Below are positions 1-8,560 of a DNA stretch of 64,000 bases, piece after piece (position 1 is the stretch's first letter; every line of letters begins with the position of its first letter). The position numbers were made by a program, and so were the translations under genes. Source of the DNA: JAGDZR01 sp049115695 (lineage in GTDB: Bacteria > Bacteroidota > Bacteroidia > Cytophagales > Cyclobacteriaceae); NCBI GenBank assembly GCA_049115695.1, contig JAGDZR010000012.1, forward strand, positions 310,001 to 374,000, read 5' to 3'. Below the pieces are notes generated by a model. The model ran no database searches. It worked only from the letters and a program-made list of their open reading frames with translations, and was not told the origin of the DNA.

Positions 1-649
1 CCTTTTGGTTCAGGGCCTGGCGAATGTCCTGAAACGAGAAAACTCTTAGTTTTTTAGTCGAAATGACAATCGGTGTTAGTTTGATGGCTATTGTCTTCTT
101 GTTGCCCTGGACTTCTATTTCAAGGGTATGTTGTTTGAAGTCAGGAGCACTGATGGTCTTGAGAAAATCAATGTTTCCAGATTTTAAGTTCTGCCAGTGC
201 TTTACAGCGGGTAGTTTGAGTAGGTCACTGCCATAGCTGTTTAGAATTTCGATTTCATTCGCTTCATTGAGTACCATAATCCCAAACTCAATTTGGTCAA
301 CAAGACTCTTCAAAAAGTGCAATTGGGCTGCTTTCGAGGTTTCCAGCGCTTTGAATGCTAACATGATGTCATCAAATGTAGACCGCAGCGGCGCATATGT
401 ATGTGTGATAGCGGTGTAATTAACTGAGAAATCACCATCCTTAATCGAACTTATAAATCGCACGATCTCCTGATTGGTTCTTGATACGAACCTGGTCAGT
501 TCGATCACTTGAACAATGATCAATACCCCAAGAATCAGTTGCGTAAACAAGAGGTCTGCCCGGAAGATAATAATTGATAGGATGGAAATGGAAATGACTA
601 GCAGGATTACCCTAATCAGGCATAGCAGGAAGAAACGATTATAAACCAT
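1..649 (-). CDS. Membrane sensor histidine kinase, NtrY-like (partial, 3' part outside window)
   Basis: Read from the ATG at 649, this gives 216 residues of an open frame that leaves the window at base 1. Two hydrophobic segments (about residues 4-26 and 31-49) are followed by a HAMP-like linker and, from about residue 105, a PAS-like region (motif QIEFGIMVLN). That is the usual N-terminal layout of NtrY-type kinases. The phosphorylated His box and the ATPase domain would lie outside the window, so kinase identity is inferred. The start codon overlaps the end of the response-regulator gene by 11 bases, so the two are probably translated as a coupled pair. It would sense an envelope signal and phosphorylate the neighbouring sigma-54 activator. 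Confidence 0.8.
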   Translation of the reverse strand, partial: MVYNRFFLLCLIRVILLVISISILSIIIFRADLLFTQLILGVLIIVQVIELTRFVSRTNQEIVRFISSIKDGDFSVNYTAITHTYAPLRSTFDDIMLAFKALETSKAAQLHFLKSLVDQIEFGIMVLNEANEIEILNSYGSDLLKLPAVKHWQNLKSGNIDFLKTISAPDFKQHTLEIEVQGNKKTIAIKLTPIVISTKKLRVFSFQDIRQALNQK

Positions 650-1973
650 ATTTTTCCAATCTTCTGTACAATGCCTGGCGATCTATGCCCAAATCATTTG
701 CTGCATGGGTAATGTTGCCTTTATTCTTTTCCAGTGATTTAAGGATTAATCGCTTTTCCATTTCAGCGATATTAAGTGTGTCATTGAAATTATCTTCGCC
801 TCCCAGGGAAAATGATTGTGGCGTTAGGCGATCGTCAGCAAGTATTACAGCCTTTTCGATGGTATGCTCCAATTCTCGAATGTTTCCAGGCCAATGGTAA
901 TTTTGGAGTGAATTCAGGGAGGCATTATCTAGTTTCAACTTGGGTTTATTATAGCGTGATTTAAACTGGTTTAAAAAGTGATTGGCGAGTAGGGGAATGT
1001 CTTCCTTTCTATCCCGAAGAGATGGAATATTTATTTCCACTGTGTTGATTCTATACAAAAGATCCTGTCTGAACAGTGAAGAGTCGTTAACATCATTATT
1101 GGTGGCACAGATCAAACGAATGTCAACACCAATCTTATGATGACTACCAACTCTGGAAACTTCTTGATTTTGAAGTACACTTAACAGTTTTGCTTGCTGT
1201 ACTAGGTTAATATTTGATATTTCATCCAGAAATAATGTACTGTTATTGGCAAGCTCGAAAACACCGGGTTTATCCTCTTTTGCATCTGTGTATGCCCCTT
1301 TAACATGACCAAATAATTCGTTCTCGAAAAGTGTTTCAGGCAAAGACCCAAGATCCACAGTTATAAGATTGTTGGTATTGCGAGGAGATGTCTGATGAAT
1401 ATGATGTGCAAATACAGTTTTACCTGTCCCATTTTCCCCTTTTAGTAAAACAGATGCATCAGTCTTGGCAACTTTTTCTAAATCTCCCAGCGCTTTCAGA
1501 AACGGCCGGGACTTGCCGATGAGCAAATGATTCGTTTGATCATACTGACTTACTGCTTTCAGCAAAGAGAGTTGATTGGCGGTTGATCTAAGGTCCAATA
1601 AGTTATCGAGTGTAGCATATATGCGATGATTGTTCCATGGCTTTGTGATAAAATCACGGGCTCCCAGCTTCATAGCATGGACAACAAGGTCAATTTCTCC
1701 ATATGCCGTAATTGGAATGATGTCAATATTGGGATATTGATTTGATATTTGTTTCATTATATCTAATCCCTCGGAACCATCACTGTTGCCAGCCGAATAG
1801 TTCATGTCGAGCAGGACTAGATCAAACGGTGTTTCATTTAGTACATTATCCAGGTTTTCAGTACCAGAGAGGGCATGCACATATTGATATCTTTGTTTGA
1901 GCAAAAGCTTCGCTGATGTTAATACTGCTGCGTCATCGTCAACGATGAGAATGCTGGCTTCAATTTTGGACAT
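639..1973 (-). CDS. Sigma-54-dependent response regulator (NtrC/AtoC family)
   Basis: This 444-residue protein has the three NtrC-family domains in order. The receiver domain (about 1-125) has acidic residues D12-D14, likely phospho-acceptor D56 and the conserved Lys in ITKPW. The AAA+ domain (about 145-375) has Walker A GENGTGKT and a Walker B ending in LFLDEI. A Fis-type helix-turn-helix forms the last 45 residues (NITHAANDLGIDRQALYRRL). The sigma-54 contact loop reads GAYTDA rather than the classical GAFTGA, so the loop is recognisable but altered. Its stop overlaps the kinase gene start. It is divergent from an FtsX permease gene that has a sigma-54 promoter, which makes that permease its likely target. 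Confidence 0.93.
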   Translation of the reverse strand: MSKIEASILIVDDDAAVLTSAKLLLKQRYQYVHALSGTENLDNVLNETPFDLVLLDMNYSAGNSDGSEGLDIMKQISNQYPNIDIIPITAYGEIDLVVHAMKLGARDFITKPWNNHRIYATLDNLLDLRSTANQLSLLKAVSQYDQTNHLLIGKSRPFLKALGDLEKVAKTDASVLLKGENGTGKTVFAHHIHQTSPRNTNNLITVDLGSLPETLFENELFGHVKGAYTDAKEDKPGVFELANNSTLFLDEISNINLVQQAKLLSVLQNQEVSRVGSHHKIGVDIRLICATNNDVNDSSLFRQDLLYRINTVEINIPSLRDRKEDIPLLANHFLNQFKSRYNKPKLKLDNASLNSLQNYHWPGNIRELEHTIEKAVILADDRLTPQSFSLGGEDNFNDTLNIAEMEKRLILKSLEKNKGNITHAANDLGIDRQALYRRLEKYGL

Positions 1974-2009
1974 AGTGTATCAAAAACAAACACTTAAATG
2001 TACGATATA

Positions 2010-2038
2010 TTCACATGTATGAGGTGTATGATGTGTAA
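2010..2038. promoter_or_regulatory. Imperfect dyad, candidate enhancer site for the sigma-54 activator
   Basis: Arms TTCACAT (2010-2016) and ATGTGTAA (2031-2038) form an imperfect inverted repeat in the divergent intergenic region. They lie about 55-80 bases upstream of the predicted start of transcription at the sigma-54 promoter. NtrC-type activators bind such dyads upstream of their promoters. The assignment rests only on symmetry and position. Confidence 0.3.
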
Positions 2039-2066
2039 TAAGTTAATAATCAATTAGTTATGCATT

Positions 2067-2082
2067 TGGCACTTGTGTTGCA
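2067..2082 (+). promoter_or_regulatory. Sigma-54 (-24/-12) promoter
   Basis: TGGCAC, a 5-base spacer and TTGCA match the sigma-54 consensus (TGGCACNNNNNTTGCW) with no mismatch, and the next base is T. GG and GC are spaced 12 bases apart as required. Transcription would start near 2092-2093. That is at or after the first in-frame ATG (2092), which favours the second ATG at 2110 as the permease start. The divergent neighbour encodes a sigma-54 activator, which strengthens the call. Confidence 0.85.
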
Positions 2083-2109
2083 TTCCATTCAATGACTAAA
2101 TTCAATGTT

Positions 2110-4539
2110 ATGTTCAGGAATTACTTTGTTACTACGCTCAGAAATTTACTTAGAAATAAGGTATACGCGTTTCTCAATATTGTTGGGCTAGCCCTGGGAA
2201 TAGGCTGTTCGGTTGTCATTTTCAAGGTAATACAATACGAGACCAGCTTTGATAAGCACCACACTAATTATGCTGACATCTATCGAATTGTAACAGATAA
2301 TATATATCCTGATCGAGTGGATCATAGCATGGGGACACCTCATCCAGTAGGCCCTGCGCTTAGGGAGGATTATCCCGAATTAGATGTAGTGGTGCGAACT
2401 TTTTATCACTATAGTGACCAGATCCATGTGCTGGATGAGAATGGTAACAAAAAGAAGTTTTTATTCGATCAGGGCATTGTATTTACGGAGGCGCAGTTTT
2501 TTGATGTTTTCTCTGTTGATTGGTTGGTAGGTGATCAAGCGAACGCATTGAAATCTCCTGGCACAGTGGTGATAACTCAGTCAATGGCCAAGCAACTTTA
2601 TAATCTCAATGAAGATCAGCTTGATCAGGCGATTGGCAAACTTTTGAATTTATCAAATGCCAAAGACTTTGAAGTGGTAGGAGTGGTAGCCGATCCTCCT
2701 GAAAACACGAATTTTGCCTACAAGTTTTTGGTTGATTATGAAAGTATGGGGGTGTCCAACCCATATTTTGAAGGGGGCACCAGATGGGGAAGCACAAGTT
2801 CCAATACCAACACATATTTTTTGGCTAGAGAAGGTTTCGATTTAAAAGCATTTGAGAAACAATTAGTTGATTTTGTTGAGAAATATCACGGTGAAAATGC
2901 CTCTGAAGACGATCGCTATGTAGTTCAAAAGTTAAGTGAAATACATTTTGATCGAGAATATGGCAATTATGTTGGAGGCCCGCCAGTTGAAATGATGTAT
3001 GCATTTGGGTTTATTGCATTGTTCTTAATCCTTACAGCCTGCATCAACTTTATCAATTTAGCAACAGCTCAATCTGTCAATCGATCCAAGGAGATTGGTA
3101 TCAGGAAAGCAATAGGTGGCATGAATGCACAATTGGTAACTCAATTCATGTCTGAGATCGCACTTATTACTTTGATTTCGCTAATGCTCTCACTGATGAT
3201 CAGCGAATTGATGTTCATTCTCCTTGAGGATGTTTTAGGTTATCGGTTAAATCTTAATTTGTTTGCAGAGCCAACAACCTTACTGTTCTTAACAGCTGTT
3301 TTTGTGATTGTAAGTTTCTTGTCTGGACTATATCCTTCATTACTGTTATCCAGAATGAATGCGGTTCTGGCTCTGAAAAATAAGATCAGTGCAAAGAGTC
3401 ATTCAGGAGGACTAAGTCTAAGGAAAGGGTTGGTGATCATGCAATTTGCAATTTCTCAGTTCCTGATCGCGGGTACATTGATTGTCGTTGCTCAAATGGA
3501 TTATTTTATAAATAAGGATCTCGGATTCAATTCAGAGGCAATTGTCACGACTTACTTACCGGATCAAGATGAAGTGTTGACGGAGCGTTTTAAACAGCAT
3601 ATGTTGTCATCTTCTCTGATAAGTGATATTACTTTTTCGCTGAGTCAGCCTAGTGGTAACAGCAATAGTCACAGCAATTTTAATTATGCGCCTTTACAGT
3701 CTGAAAAGAACTATCATGCAAATTTTAAACCATGCGACGATCGGTATGTTGAGTTTTTTGACATCCCTATGCTAGCCGGCAGAGGAATCCAAAAACAGGA
3801 CTCATCACGAAATGTGGTCATAAACAGAAAAATTGCTGACCTCATGGGTTTTGAAAATAACTATAATGCAGTGATTGGCGAAAAACTCACTAGTGGTTGG
3901 AATGGGGATAAAGTAGTCGTAGGTGTGATGGAGAACTTCCATTCTAAGTCATTGGTAGACGATATGGACTATGTCATTCTGTTGAATGTTCCACGGGCTT
4001 ATTATAGTATTTCATTTAAAGTATCATCAGTTGAAAACATGCGCGAAGGATTGGCGCATTTTCAGTCAGCTTGGGAAGCTACTTATCCAGACTATGTAGT
4101 CGATTATGAAATTTATGATGAACAACTGAGAGAGAATTATGATTTGGTAAGTCGTATGACTTCCATGATGCAGATCTTCTCAATTATTTCTATTCTAATT
4201 GGATGTTTAGGACTATATGGATTGATTTCATTCATAGCGATCAATAAGATCAAGGAAATTGGAGTGCGAAAAGTGCTAGGAGCTTCAGTCATGAGCATTT
4301 TGGCACTTTTCACTAAGGAAATCATCTATTTGGTACTCATTGCTTTTTTCTTTGCGGCACCTGCATCATACTTTGTTTTGGATTGGTGGTTGCGTGATTT
4401 TGCCTTTAGAATTGATTTAAATATCACATACTTCATTTTAGCTTTCGTTGGGACACTGTTCATCGCATTGTTAACGATCAGCCACCGAACAGTATCATCC
4501 GCTTATATAAATCCAGCACATACTCTAAAAGACGAGTAG
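2110..4539 (+). CDS. FtsX-like ABC transporter permease (MacB-type periplasmic core)
   Basis: About 809 residues. A first membrane segment follows MFRNYFVTTLRNLLRNK. Next come a periplasmic MacB-like core, three membrane segments of a first FtsX domain (about residues 285-430), a second membrane anchor and periplasmic core (about 445-665), and a second FtsX domain (about 680-800). Both FtsX blocks carry the hallmark KEIGIRKAIG / KEIGVRKVLG motif. No ATPase is fused or adjacent. This is the common Bacteroidota duplicated-permease form that works with a separate ATPase, probably in export or envelope mechanotransmission. An ATG also exists at 2092, but the sigma-54 promoter would start transcription there, and family members begin like residue 7 of that longer frame, so 2110 is preferred. 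Expression is likely controlled by the divergent two-component system. Confidence 0.9.
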   Translation: MFRNYFVTTLRNLLRNKVYAFLNIVGLALGIGCSVVIFKVIQYETSFDKHHTNYADIYRIVTDNIYPDRVDHSMGTPHPVGPALREDYPELDVVVRTFYHYSDQIHVLDENGNKKKFLFDQGIVFTEAQFFDVFSVDWLVGDQANALKSPGTVVITQSMAKQLYNLNEDQLDQAIGKLLNLSNAKDFEVVGVVADPPENTNFAYKFLVDYESMGVSNPYFEGGTRWGSTSSNTNTYFLAREGFDLKAFEKQLVDFVEKYHGENASEDDRYVVQKLSEIHFDREYGNYVGGPPVEMMYAFGFIALFLILTACINFINLATAQSVNRSKEIGIRKAIGGMNAQLVTQFMSEIALITLISLMLSLMISELMFILLEDVLGYRLNLNLFAEPTTLLFLTAVFVIVSFLSGLYPSLLLSRMNAVLALKNKISAKSHSGGLSLRKGLVIMQFAISQFLIAGTLIVVAQMDYFINKDLGFNSEAIVTTYLPDQDEVLTERFKQHMLSSSLISDITFSLSQPSGNSNSHSNFNYAPLQSEKNYHANFKPCDDRYVEFFDIPMLAGRGIQKQDSSRNVVINRKIADLMGFENNYNAVIGEKLTSGWNGDKVVVGVMENFHSKSLVDDMDYVILLNVPRAYYSISFKVSSVENMREGLAHFQSAWEATYPDYVVDYEIYDEQLRENYDLVSRMTSMMQIFSIISILIGCLGLYGLISFIAINKIKEIGVRKVLGASVMSILALFTKEIIYLVLIAFFFAAPASYFVLDWWLRDFAFRIDLNITYFILAFVGTLFIALLTISHRTVSSAYINPAHTLKDE

Positions 4540-4560
4540 TGTAGGGTGTCATTCTTTGCA

Positions 4561-4568
4561 TATATTTG
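4561..4568 (+). promoter_or_regulatory. Bacteroidota -7 promoter box for the symporter gene
   Basis: TATATTTG matches TAnnTTTG exactly, 20 bases before the ATG at 4589. No convincing -33 TTTG lies at the usual distance. If it is used, an upstream in-frame ATG at 4556 would not be transcribed, which supports the 4589 start. Confidence 0.45.
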
Positions 4569-4588
4569 AGAAAACCAAAATTGATGTT

Positions 4589-5977
4589 ATGCAAAGAGAA
4601 AATTGGGGAAGTAAGTTTGGCTTTATCATGGCCGCAGCAGGCTCAGCTGTAGGTCTCGGAAATATTTGGAGATTTCCTTATATCACCGGAACCAATGGTG
4701 GAGGTGCATTCGTATTTGTCTATGTACTATGTGTCATATTGATAGGAGCTCCTTTATTGTTCAATGAGATAGGGCTTGGAAGGTTAACTAAGAAGAACCC
4801 TTTTGGAGCGTTTAGAGATACTGGAGCTAACTACTTCTGGACATTTTTTGGTGCCATTTTAGGTATCCTTGTGAGCTTTGTTGTGTTGAGTTACTACGGT
4901 GTAATCGCAGGCTGGACAATTGGCTACATCTTCAAATCCCTGATGGGTATAGATACTCCCTTCGCAGAGTTTGCTGCGAATGGCGGTTTGATAGTCGCAT
5001 TACTTGCTGTATTCTGTGTGATTACGGCTGTTATTGTCATTGGCGGTATATCTGGTGGAATTGAGAAAGCGGCAAAAATCCTGATGCCAATGCTATTCGT
5101 GTTGCTGGGAGTTGTCATCATAAGAAGCGTAACATTAGATGGGGCTGGTGCCGGAATTGATTACTATTTAAATCCGGATTTCTCGAAAATCTCGGGCAAG
5201 ACAATTTTAGCAGCACTTGGTCAGGCATTCTTCTCTATGAGTATTGGATGGGGAATCATGATTACCTATGGTTCTTACCTGTCGAAAGATAGCAACATAG
5301 TCAACAGTGGACTTTGGGTAGGATTTTTAGATGCAGGTGTGGCATTACTCGGAGGGTTGATGGTTTTTCCAGCAGTGTTTGCGTTTGGTAAGGACCCTGC
5401 AGCGGGACCATCATTAGTGTTTAGCGTGTTGCCAGAAGTGTTCAGTGAAATGCCCGGAGGTAGCATTGTCGGGGCTATTTTCTTTTTGTTATTAGCAGTT
5501 GCAGCCCTTACATCATCCATTTCAATGTTGGAAGTGCCGGCATCCTATTTTATAGATGAGAAAAAGTGGAATCGTAAGAAATCGGCTATTGTTGTTTCCA
5601 TCATTGTGTTCTTGTTTGGCGTGCCTTCAGCGCTTTCATTTGGAGGGGTTGACTTCCTGACCAATATGTCAATGCCAAAGCTTGATGGCGGAATGACTGG
5701 CGATGGTTGGTTTGGTATATTGGATTACTACTTTGGGACGCTCTTTATAACTGTAGTGGCATTGGCTACAAGTTTATATGTCGGCTGGGGAATGGATATA
5801 GGTAGAGTAAGTGATGAAATAAGTGAAGGAGCTACCATTTTCACCAAGCCTCTTGTTGGAAGTGTAACGTTAAAATCCATTTGGGTGCTGTTTATCAAAT
5901 ATGTTTGTCCTGTTGTGATTTTACTTGTTTTCATGGACATGATTGGTCTGTTTGGCACGGCTGGTGAAGGAGGATAA
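4589..5977 (+). CDS. Sodium-dependent symporter, neurotransmitter:sodium symporter (NSS/SNF) family
   Basis: A 462-residue polytopic inner-membrane protein with about 11-12 membrane segments and a LeuT-type first helix. The motifs GSAVGLGNIWRFPY and NGGGAFVFVY form the sodium and substrate site around the unwound part of TM1. The family couples sodium entry to uptake of amino acids or related amines. The substrate cannot be read from the sequence. The start at MQRENWGSKFG was chosen because the family begins just before this helix and a promoter box lies between the two possible starts. A frame open to 4556 adds 11 non-conserved residues. It follows the permease gene by about 50 bases on the same strand. 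Confidence 0.92.
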   Translation: MQRENWGSKFGFIMAAAGSAVGLGNIWRFPYITGTNGGGAFVFVYVLCVILIGAPLLFNEIGLGRLTKKNPFGAFRDTGANYFWTFFGAILGILVSFVVLSYYGVIAGWTIGYIFKSLMGIDTPFAEFAANGGLIVALLAVFCVITAVIVIGGISGGIEKAAKILMPMLFVLLGVVIIRSVTLDGAGAGIDYYLNPDFSKISGKTILAALGQAFFSMSIGWGIMITYGSYLSKDSNIVNSGLWVGFLDAGVALLGGLMVFPAVFAFGKDPAAGPSLVFSVLPEVFSEMPGGSIVGAIFFLLLAVAALTSSISMLEVPASYFIDEKKWNRKKSAIVVSIIVFLFGVPSALSFGGVDFLTNMSMPKLDGGMTGDGWFGILDYYFGTLFITVVALATSLYVGWGMDIGRVSDEISEGATIFTKPLVGSVTLKSIWVLFIKYVCPVVILLVFMDMIGLFGTAGEGG

Positions 5978-6013
5978 TGCATATTTGCAGTACTATAAAT
6001 TTTGAGATTGAAA

Positions 6014-6484
6014 ATGGATAAAATTGATTCCCTAAATCAGGTAGCGGCATTTCATCAAACATTTAAACATCCCGTACTTACAACTCCTCAAATTCCAGCC
6101 GAAAAGCGGTGTGAATTAAGAGTGTCACTTATTGCTGAAGAGCTAAAGGAACTGGAGGAGGCTATAGCAGATAATGACCTGGTTGAAGTGGCAGATGCGC
6201 TTTGTGATATACAGTATGTGTTATCTGGAGCAGTGCTTGAGTTCGGGCTTGGTGATAAATTTGTGGAGCTGTTTAATGAAGTACAGCGGTCAAACATGAG
6301 TAAAGCATGTGAGAGTAGGGAAGAAGCAGAAGCTACGGTTAAATACTATACCGAGGAGCGTAATACGCCTTGTTATTTTAAGGAAGAAGACGGGAAGTTT
6401 TTGGTTTACCGAGAGGGTGACAACAAGACCTTGAAGTCAATCAATTATTCTCCTGCAGATCTAAAAGGTATTTTGAATAAGTAA
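6014..6484 (+). CDS. MazG-like nucleoside triphosphate pyrophosphohydrolase
   Basis: A 156-residue all-alpha NTP-PPase of the MazG/PRA-PH superfamily. The metal-binding pattern is visible as EELKELEEA (about residues 43-51) followed by EVADALCDIQYVL (about 59-71), that is EExxE followed by ExxD. Such proteins hydrolyse (d)NTPs or related nucleotides to the monophosphate and pyrophosphate, typically for pool sanitation. This short form resembles those called phosphoribosyl-ATP pyrophosphohydrolase-like. It is not near his biosynthesis genes, so a HisE role is unlikely. The ATG at 6014 is preferred over an upstream non-ATG start at 6002. A strong bidirectional terminator follows. Confidence 0.83.
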   Translation: MDKIDSLNQVAAFHQTFKHPVLTTPQIPAEKRCELRVSLIAEELKELEEAIADNDLVEVADALCDIQYVLSGAVLEFGLGDKFVELFNEVQRSNMSKACESREEAEATVKYYTEERNTPCYFKEEDGKFLVYREGDNKTLKSINYSPADLKGILNK

Positions 6485-6505
6485 TAATTCAAATATACTT
6501 CAATA

Positions 6506-6543
6506 CAAAAAGGATGGAAATCAATTGATTTCCATCCTTTTTG
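6506..6543. terminator. Bidirectional rho-independent terminator
   Basis: A perfect 19+19-base palindrome centred at 6524/6525, with A5 and T5 outer ends. It lies between two convergent genes (ends at 6484 and 6563) and would stop transcription from both sides. Confidence 0.9.
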
Positions 6544-6562
6544 TTTGTCCTCGTGACCTGAT

Positions 6563-7048
6563 TTAATCAATTTTCACTAGGTAAATGTTTTCATTGACTT
6601 TGTCCTCATATCGACTTTCCTCAAATGAAATGAGCACATCACCATCTATCATCCAATAGTCATCATCGTCGGTTTGAAGGTGTTCAGAGTCATAAATATA
6701 GAGTCTGCCATCTATTATCTCCCATTCTGTATATTCCCTCTCAATCTCGCCAAATGCGTCAACAAGTATCTCTAATTCACCACCTCGTTGAAACTCAAAG
6801 TATATGTCGATGTTGTCAAGGACACCTTCAACAAGTCCACTGACACCCCTTAAGACAACTTCTCCTAACCAATTGTCTTCTTCATCCATTTCCTCTTCAA
6901 CTTCTTCTATGGCCTCTTCCACATCGATTTTGAGTTTCCAGCTGCCAATTATATCTCTTTCCTTAACTTTTTGCTGAGCATGGCTGAGCAATGGAGTACA
7001 CATGATTGAGCAGATGAACAGGAACGATAGTATCTTAATTTTCTTCAT
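6563..7048 (-). CDS. Secreted acidic protein, lipocalin-like fold possible
   Basis: 161 residues with a clear signal peptide (about 1-24, cut after SHAQ). The mature protein opens with DIIGSWKLKID, which resembles the first strand of Bacteroidota lipocalin-like proteins. A very acidic stretch (about residues 44-58, many Glu/Asp) follows, then beta-rich sequence (YTEWEIIDGRLYIYD; DYWMIDGDVLISF) that fits a small beta-barrel. The protein would be periplasmic or surface located. No catalytic motif is visible and the function is unknown. It stands alone between a terminator and the divergent ffh gene. Confidence 0.75.
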   Translation of the reverse strand: MKKIKILSFLFICSIMCTPLLSHAQQKVKERDIIGSWKLKIDVEEAIEEVEEEMDEEDNWLGEVVLRGVSGLVEGVLDNIDIYFEFQRGGELEILVDAFGEIEREYTEWEIIDGRLYIYDSEHLQTDDDDYWMIDGDVLISFEESRYEDKVNENIYLVKID

Positions 7049-7130
7049 GGTATTATGTATTGCAAAGTACTGTTTATAACATATACTCTAAATGAATCAA
7101 AAGGTTACATGATATTGATGCAGGACTTAT

Positions 7131-7138
7131 TAATTTTG
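7131..7138 (+). promoter_or_regulatory. Bacteroidota -7 promoter box for ffh
   Basis: TAATTTTG matches TAnnTTTG exactly, 20 bases before the ATG at 7159. A matching -33 element at normal spacing is not obvious. Confidence 0.45.
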
Positions 7139-7158
7139 TTGCTTTAAATAGAAAATCA

Positions 7159-8481
7159 ATGTTTGATAATTTAAGTACTAAGCTTGATCGCGCGTTTAAG
7201 ACGCTGAAGGGACAGGGTAAGATTACAGAAATCAATGTCGCCACAACTGTAAAGGAGATCAGGAGAGCACTGATAGATGCGGACGTTAACTATAAGGTAG
7301 CAAAGGAAGTAACAGATTCAATCAAGGAAAAGGCACTAGGAAGTGATGTGTTGATTGCAGTCTCGCCAGGACAATTGCTCACCAAAATCGTGGCTGAGGA
7401 ATTGACCATGTTGATGGGAGAGTCGAATGTACCAATCAATACTCAGGGTAGTCCCAATACAATTTTGATTTCAGGCTTGCAGGGATCTGGTAAAACTACC
7501 TTTTCGGGGAAACTGGCCAGCTATATCAAGAAGCAAGGAAAGTCTGTTTTGCTCGTGGCTTGTGATATTTATCGTCCTGCAGCAATTGATCAGTTGAAAG
7601 TACTTGGAGAACAAGTTGGTGTAGAAGTATTTGCAGAACCTGAAAATAAAGATGCAGTTGGAATTGCCAAAGCAGCCTTAAAATACGCAAAGGCTAATGG
7701 TAAAAAGACAGTCATCATTGATACTGCTGGACGTCTGGCTGTTGACGAACAAATGATGAATGAGATCGAGTCATTGAAAAAGGCCATCGATCCTTCGGAA
7801 ACTTTATTTGTGGTGGATGCCATGACAGGCCAGGATGCTGTGAATACAGCCAAGGCATTTAATGAACGATTGAATTTTGACGGAGTTGTACTCACCAAAA
7901 TGGATGGTGATACACGTGGTGGAGCTGCACTTTCGATTCGAAAAGAAGTCACCAAACCAATCAAGTTCGTAAGTACAGGTGAAAAATTGGATGCTATTGA
8001 CCTGTTCCATCCGGACAGAATGGCGAATAGAATCCTGGGCATGGGTGATGTGGTATCTCTTGTGGAGAAGGCTCAGGAAACCTTTGATCAGGAAGAGGCA
8101 AGACGGATCAATAAGAAAATCAAGAAGAATCAGTTTGGTTTTGATGATTTTCTGACTCAGATGGAGCAAATCAAGAAGATGGGAAGCCTAAAGGATCTTA
8201 TGGGTATGATCCCAGGGATGGGCAAAGCCATTAAAGACGTTGACATTGATGATGATTCATTAAAACCTATTGAAGCGATCATCAAATCAATGACTCCACA
8301 GGAAAGGAGCAACCCTGACTTGATGGACGGTAGTCGTAAAAAACGAATTGCAAATGGATCGGGTACTTCTATTCAGGAAGTAAACCAATTGTTAAAGCAG
8401 TTTGAACAGATGCGAAAAATGATGAAGACCATGAATAAGATGGGCGGGGGCAAGAAGGCGTTGGCTAACTTTCTGAAATAG
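7159..8481 (+). CDS. ffh: Signal recognition particle protein Ffh (SRP54)
   Basis: 440 residues. The N domain is followed by the SRP-type GTPase with G1 GLQGSGKTT (about 109-117), G3 DTAGR and G4 TKMDGD with the downstream GGAAL motif. The Met-rich M domain at the C-terminus (about 300-440) contains the IPGM and FEQMRKMMKTMNKMGGG segments that bind 4.5S RNA and signal sequences. Ffh delivers ribosomes making membrane and exported proteins to FtsY and SecYEG. Length and motifs are standard. Upstream there is a promoter box and downstream a strong terminator, so it is a single-gene unit. Confidence 0.98.
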   Translation: MFDNLSTKLDRAFKTLKGQGKITEINVATTVKEIRRALIDADVNYKVAKEVTDSIKEKALGSDVLIAVSPGQLLTKIVAEELTMLMGESNVPINTQGSPNTILISGLQGSGKTTFSGKLASYIKKQGKSVLLVACDIYRPAAIDQLKVLGEQVGVEVFAEPENKDAVGIAKAALKYAKANGKKTVIIDTAGRLAVDEQMMNEIESLKKAIDPSETLFVVDAMTGQDAVNTAKAFNERLNFDGVVLTKMDGDTRGGAALSIRKEVTKPIKFVSTGEKLDAIDLFHPDRMANRILGMGDVVSLVEKAQETFDQEEARRINKKIKKNQFGFDDFLTQMEQIKKMGSLKDLMGMIPGMGKAIKDVDIDDDSLKPIEAIIKSMTPQERSNPDLMDGSRKKRIANGSGTSIQEVNQLLKQFEQMRKMMKTMNKMGGGKKALANFLK

Positions 8482-8498
8482 ATATTTGAAAGCAGTTT

Positions 8499-8540
8499 AA
8501 AAAAGAGGGGCTGTTGCATTCGCAACAGCCCCTCTTTTTT
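8499..8540. terminator. Bidirectional rho-independent terminator
   Basis: A 19-bp stem beginning with A6 and ending in T6, with the 4-base loop ATTC. It sits between convergent ffh and pdhB (ends at 8481 and 8561). Confidence 0.92.
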
Positions 8541-8560
8541 ATATCTAATACCCGAAAGAG

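Noticed and set aside
7114..7117. -33 element for ffh
   Set aside because: Only 13 bases from the -7 box, shorter than the usual 17-23.
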